Shown here in pieces: positions 29,099 to 32,629 of a DNA stretch of 32,629 nt (the first letter of the stretch is position 1; every line of letters starts with the position of its first letter). The notes under the pieces are model-generated. The model was not told the origin of the DNA. It ran no database searches and saw nothing but the letters and a program-made list of their open reading frames with translations. This DNA comes from Bacteroidales bacterium (GTDB taxonomy: Bacteria; Bacteroidota; Bacteroidia; Bacteroidales; JAADGE01), in the NCBI GenBank assembly GCA_029932445.1, contig JAOZQB010000003.1, positions 1 through 32,629 of the forward strand. Direction: 5' to 3'. Position numbers and translations under genes: made by a program.

Positions 29099-32000
29099 TT
29101 AATCTGCTTTAATAAATCTTGATGTTGATGATAATCCGTTATTGTTATAGAATGTAATTAAATAAATACCGGTTTTTAAATTTTTGGTATTTAAGCTTAG
29201 TTCTGAGGAATTATTATTTTCAACTATCATAACATTTTGACCCGTTATATTTGTAATTACGATTTTTTTAACCTTATCTGTATTTTTTACAAATAATTCT
29301 GAGTTAACAGGGTTTGGATATATACGAATGTTGTCAGACCAAATATTTTCAACACTTAAGTATGTAACCGGACCGTACCAATCACTTAAAGCAGGTATTC
29401 CGGTAAAATAATCACTTCCCCCCGTAAGAGCAACAGGTGTTACTTCAAATGCGATATATTTATCGTGTAAATCATCTGTAACTGTTAAAGTGGAATTGGT
29501 TGCTCCGAGAACCGTATTTATATTAGTTCCCGTATTATCATCTGCTCGGTACCATTTATATATTGAAGTACCTTCAAGGTCACCGTTTGCGTCAGAATAT
29601 GTATAACTTCCTGTTAATACAGCGTCAACATTAAGATTTCCGGTGATTGTTACATCTGTTGCTTCCGGAGCGGCAGCATTAACAAGATTCAATACATCAG
29701 CCGGACCGAATGCAGCAAGCGGCATTCCGTCAAAAGCAGCTACTGTTCCGTTACCGTTATAAGCAATGGTTACTTCATCACCCTCTGAAACAGCAGAAGC
29801 TAATACAAATGTGATTGTTTCATCAACACTTGAAATACCGGTAACTGCAATAGGAGTTCCGGCAGCTATAACTGTCCAGAATTCATTTCCTGAAACAGAA
29901 GCATCATCAATAATTTTAGTAAAATCGGCAGAAACAGATAAGCCGTCTAAAGATGTTTCTGCAGAAACAAATTCCGGTAATACCATTTCTCCTTGATATC
30001 TGCCAAGTCCAAGATTCGTTTCTAAAATATATGTATTGTAAAAATCTCCGTCAACAGTCACATCAACTTCACCATACCATCCGTCAGTAATTGCTACATA
30101 CTCAGATGAATCAACTATTTGAAATGGTTGAGCCGTAATATCGGCGACAATGACACGTGCTCCTTTTTCTGAACCTGACCTTTGTGCTTGAAAGAAAGCA
30201 GCCATCATACGTCCTTTATAGTTAAATACATTCGGAGATGTTGCTTGATGACCTGAAATTGAATATTCATCAATACCTAAAATTGAAGTGATACTGTCTC
30301 CTGTACTACTATATATTGTAGGAGTAAATCCTTTTGCAGAAACTAATATATTTGCATTTGCATCAAGACTCAACGGAGAAGCTGCTGGTAATAAGTTTGT
30401 CGTGTTATGTAAAGTAATAATCTCAGCTGCTCCCGGAGTACCACCTGTAATGACCCAACGAACAACTTTGTCTGAACTTTGAACTGCTGCCATTACAATT
30501 GCATTTCCGGATACATCACCTGTTACTGTAAATTTTCCGATACGACCTAAAGAAGGATCCATTACAGAAAGCCATTCTGTTGGTGCTGCAGATTCATCTG
30601 CCCATTTATAAACAACAAATGGAGAGGTACTTGCATTAAGATTAAGTCCGCAAGATAAAATTTGTCCGTCGTCAGAAACTTCTACATCATTAATCGGAAA
30701 AAAACCGGCTGTAACTCCATCAGTATTCATTTTTCCAATGAAAGCCCCGTCATTTTTATCAATTATAAGTATATCACTTCCTGTCTTTCTACTTGCAACA
30801 TAAAGATGGTTTGCTCCTACTGCAAAACCGCGTTCAGTTGTTCCTGTTCCCAGATACCAAGGTAAAGCACCATACTTTTCGGATCCGACCCACATTCTTT
30901 CTAAGCCGTCTGTATTTGTGGAAGCAATTGAAGCATCAGCAGTATATGCCGACATCACAGTTGTTCCGACAGTTGTCGTTCCGCTGAGGGCAACCGGAGT
31001 TACTTCAACAGCAAAAAACTTTCCGATTTCGGCATCCGTTACAAGATAAGATCTTTTAACAGCTCCGGAAATTGCAGTTTGGTTAGTACCTGCAGCATCA
31101 TCTGCCACATACCATTGGAAAATAGATTCTCCTTCCGGATCAGCATTATAATCTGAGTAATCATAATATGCACTGAGTAATGTTTCTGATTCAGGAGTTC
31201 CGGAAACAGCAACATTCTCAGCTACGGGAGCTTCATCTATATAAGGTGCTATTGCTCCGACAGTAACCGCAAAAGCTTCAATACCGGCAGTACCGTCTTC
31301 TTGTACAGGTATTACACCAAAGAAAACAAATTTTCCTTCTTCGGCAGCAGTCAGAGTATAAGTCATTTCAACAGCTCCCGCGATAGCAGCTTGATTCGTA
31401 CCTCCGGCATCATCTGCTGTATACCATTGATATGTTGAAGCACCTTCGGGATCACCGTTAGCATCAAAATATGTATATGCTCCTGTAAGGACCATTCCAA
31501 CCTCTTCGATTCCTGAAATTGTAACATTGTTTGCAACAGGAGGAGCAGGAGCTGTAATAACAGCCTCCGCAGAATATGTACTTAAAACAGGATTACCAAT
31601 CAACAAACTACCTGTAGCTGCAACCGGAGTTACTTGAAAAGCAATATGTTTACCAACTTCATTTTCTGTTAAAGTATAAGTAAGATCTGTTGCTCCTACA
31701 ATTTCAACGGCATTTGTACCGGCTGCATCATCAGCAGCAAACCATTGATATGTTGAAGCACCTTCAAGGTCACCATCTGAATCAGAATATGTATATGTCG
31801 CTGTTAAAAGTTGCCCGGATGTTAGAACTCCTGTGAAAGCTACATTACTTGCTGTCGGAAACTCTTCAGATGAAGAAACAATTTGTGCTGATGGTGAACC
31901 AAGTACAGAAGTTCCTGTAAGAGTTGTCCCGCCTGATGCAACAGGTGTTACTTCAAATTTTACATATTTATTTACATCTGTTGCTGCAAGTGTATAAGTA

Positions 32001-32629
32001 AGAGCTGTTGCTCCTGCTATTTCTGTATATGTACCTTCGGGAGTATCGCTGTTTAGCCAGCGAAAAGTTGATGTTCCTTCGGGATCTCCGTTAAAATCAA
32101 TATATGTATACGATGCCGTAAGAACGACTCCTTCTTGAGGATTTCCTACAACTTTGATACCTGTGGCAATCGGTGCTGCATCAGTTGAAGCAAGCATTTT
32201 TATATAGTTACCACCGGATAAAGAATAAACAGCATAGGCTCCTTCAGGATTAACAACAATTGTTTGTTCTTGACCGTCACCATATTCAGAAGGCCAACCG
32301 GGAGCAACCGGTGCTGTTCCTGCTATGGTTTCAACAAATTCAGTTGCAGTAATATTTGAAAAATCAGTATTTGCACTTGTAATATCAATGATATGAAATG
32401 CTCCTCCGTCTGAAACACATAAATAAGTATTAGCACCGGCGGTAAATTGTTTAACATCTCCTGTTGTTCCTGTAAATAAAGCAGGATTAATACTGCCTAC
32501 AATATTACCTGCTCCATCAATAAAAGTAGGTGTTGTTGCAGAATTACTGTACCAGAATCCGTCGGAAATTCTTGTTCCGACAGCATTAATATGAACCCCG
32601 GTTCCTCCGGTTACTCCGTTTAAAGTTAG
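29099..32629 (-). CDS. T9SS type A sorting-domain protein with Ig-like repeats and propeller-like modules; 5' end beyond the window
   Basis: C-terminal NIRIYPNPVNSELFVKNTDKVKKIVITNITGQNV...LSTKNLKTGIYLITFYNNNG sorting domain. The frame stays open from 32197 to the window end (reads ...GTRISDGFWYSNSATTPTFIDGAGNIVGSINPALFTGTTGDVKQFTAGANTYLCVSDGGAFHIIDITSAN...). Confidence 0.92.
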   Translation of the reverse strand, partial: LTLNGVTGGTGVHINAVGTRISDGFWYSNSATTPTFIDGAGNIVGSINPALFTGTTGDVKQFTAGANTYLCVSDGGAFHIIDITSANTDFSNITATEFVETIAGTAPVAPGWPSEYGDGQEQTIVVNPEGAYAVYSLSGGNYIKMLASTDAAPIATGIKVVGNPQEGVVLTASYTYIDFNGDPEGTSTFRWLNSDTPEGTYTEIAGATALTYTLAATDVNKYVKFEVTPVASGGTTLTGTSVLGSPSAQIVSSSEEFPTASNVAFTGVLTSGQLLTATYTYSDSDGDLEGASTYQWFAADDAAGTNAVEIVGATDLTYTLTENEVGKHIAFQVTPVAATGSLLIGNPVLSTYSAEAVITAPAPPVANNVTISGIEEVGMVLTGAYTYFDANGDPEGASTYQWYTADDAGGTNQAAIAGAVEMTYTLTAAEEGKFVFFGVIPVQEDGTAGIEAFAVTVGAIAPYIDEAPVAENVAVSGTPESETLLSAYYDYSDYNADPEGESIFQWYVADDAAGTNQTAISGAVKRSYLVTDAEIGKFFAVEVTPVALSGTTTVGTTVMSAYTADASIASTNTDGLERMWVGSEKYGALPWYLGTGTTERGFAVGANHLYVASRKTGSDILIIDKNDGAFIGKMNTDGVTAGFFPINDVEVSDDGQILSCGLNLNASTSPFVVYKWADESAAPTEWLSVMDPSLGRIGKFTVTGDVSGNAIVMAAVQSSDKVVRWVITGGTPGAAEIITLHNTTNLLPAASPLSLDANANILVSAKGFTPTIYSSTGDSITSILGIDEYSISGHQATSPNVFNYKGRMMAAFFQAQRSGSEKGARVIVADITAQPFQIVDSSEYVAITDGWYGEVDVTVDGDFYNTYILETNLGLGRYQGEMVLPEFVSAETSLDGLSVSADFTKIIDDASVSGNEFWTVIAAGTPIAVTGISSVDETITFVLASAVSEGDEVTIAYNGNGTVAAFDGMPLAAFGPADVLNLVNAAAPEATDVTITGNLNVDAVLTGSYTYSDANGDLEGTSIYKWYRADDNTGTNINTVLGATNSTLTVTDDLHDKYIAFEVTPVALTGGSDYFTGIPALSDWYGPVTYLSVENIWSDNIRIYPNPVNSELFVKNTDKVKKIVITNITGQNVMIVENNNSSELSLNTKNLKTGIYLITFYNNNGLSSTSRFIKAD
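30911..32173 (-). repeat. Four tandem approx. 104-106-aa Ig-like repeats within the T9SS protein (a fifth at approx. 29350-29668)
   Basis: Repeat starts at 32173, 31855, 31540 and 31228, each with [S/F/A]D.[D/N][G/A]D.EG.S...W and G.......VTPVA. The fifth copy (PEATDVTITGNLNVDAVLTGSYTYSDANGDLEGTSIYKWY) begins at 29668. Confidence 0.85.

Noticed and set aside
29350-32173. Possible CRISPR-like or satellite array because of recurring TATGTATA/CCTTC...ATCACC patterns
   Set aside because: Period is approx. 312-318 bp, in frame and divergent between copies; these are protein-domain repeats, not CRISPR.

Overview
AT-rich, Bacteroidota-type chromosomal window. The lineage is inferred from the SusC/SusD pair, a T9SS sorting domain and a TTG / TAnnTTTG promoter-like motif. 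Left edge (+ strand): 3' end of an ImmA/IrrE-type metallopeptidase gene, a PIN-domain-like protein, a complete type I restriction hsdR and a YgjP/DUF45-type metallopeptidase. This looks like the 3' part of a type I R-M island whose hsdM/hsdS are not in the window. The rest is on the - strand: (i) an FAD oxidoreductase / GNAT-like / acyl-CoA synthetase cluster; (ii) an isolated two-gene module with a HEPN-like small protein and an unrecognised partner, closed by a perfect 21-bp-stem terminator; (iii) a long, tightly packed gene set: FAD/Fe-S D-lactate-type dehydrogenase, GH10-like (YngK/DUF187-type) lipoprotein, murQ, sugar kinase, double-domain GT2, AmpG-like MFS, GNAT and a second paralogous GT2; (iv) a SusD/SusC pair; (v) a large T9SS-secreted repeat protein that is open to the right edge. 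The ORF track start of that last gene (32197) is only an internal Met. Best candidates for follow-up are the HEPN-like pair, the ImmA/PIN insertion in the R-M locus with a dyad at the predicted hsdR promoter, the paralogous double GT2 proteins in the murQ operon, and a GC-rich REP-like palindrome upstream of that operon. I found no convincing CRISPR array, tRNA, rRNA or transposase. No clearly unprecedented system can be proven from sequence alone.
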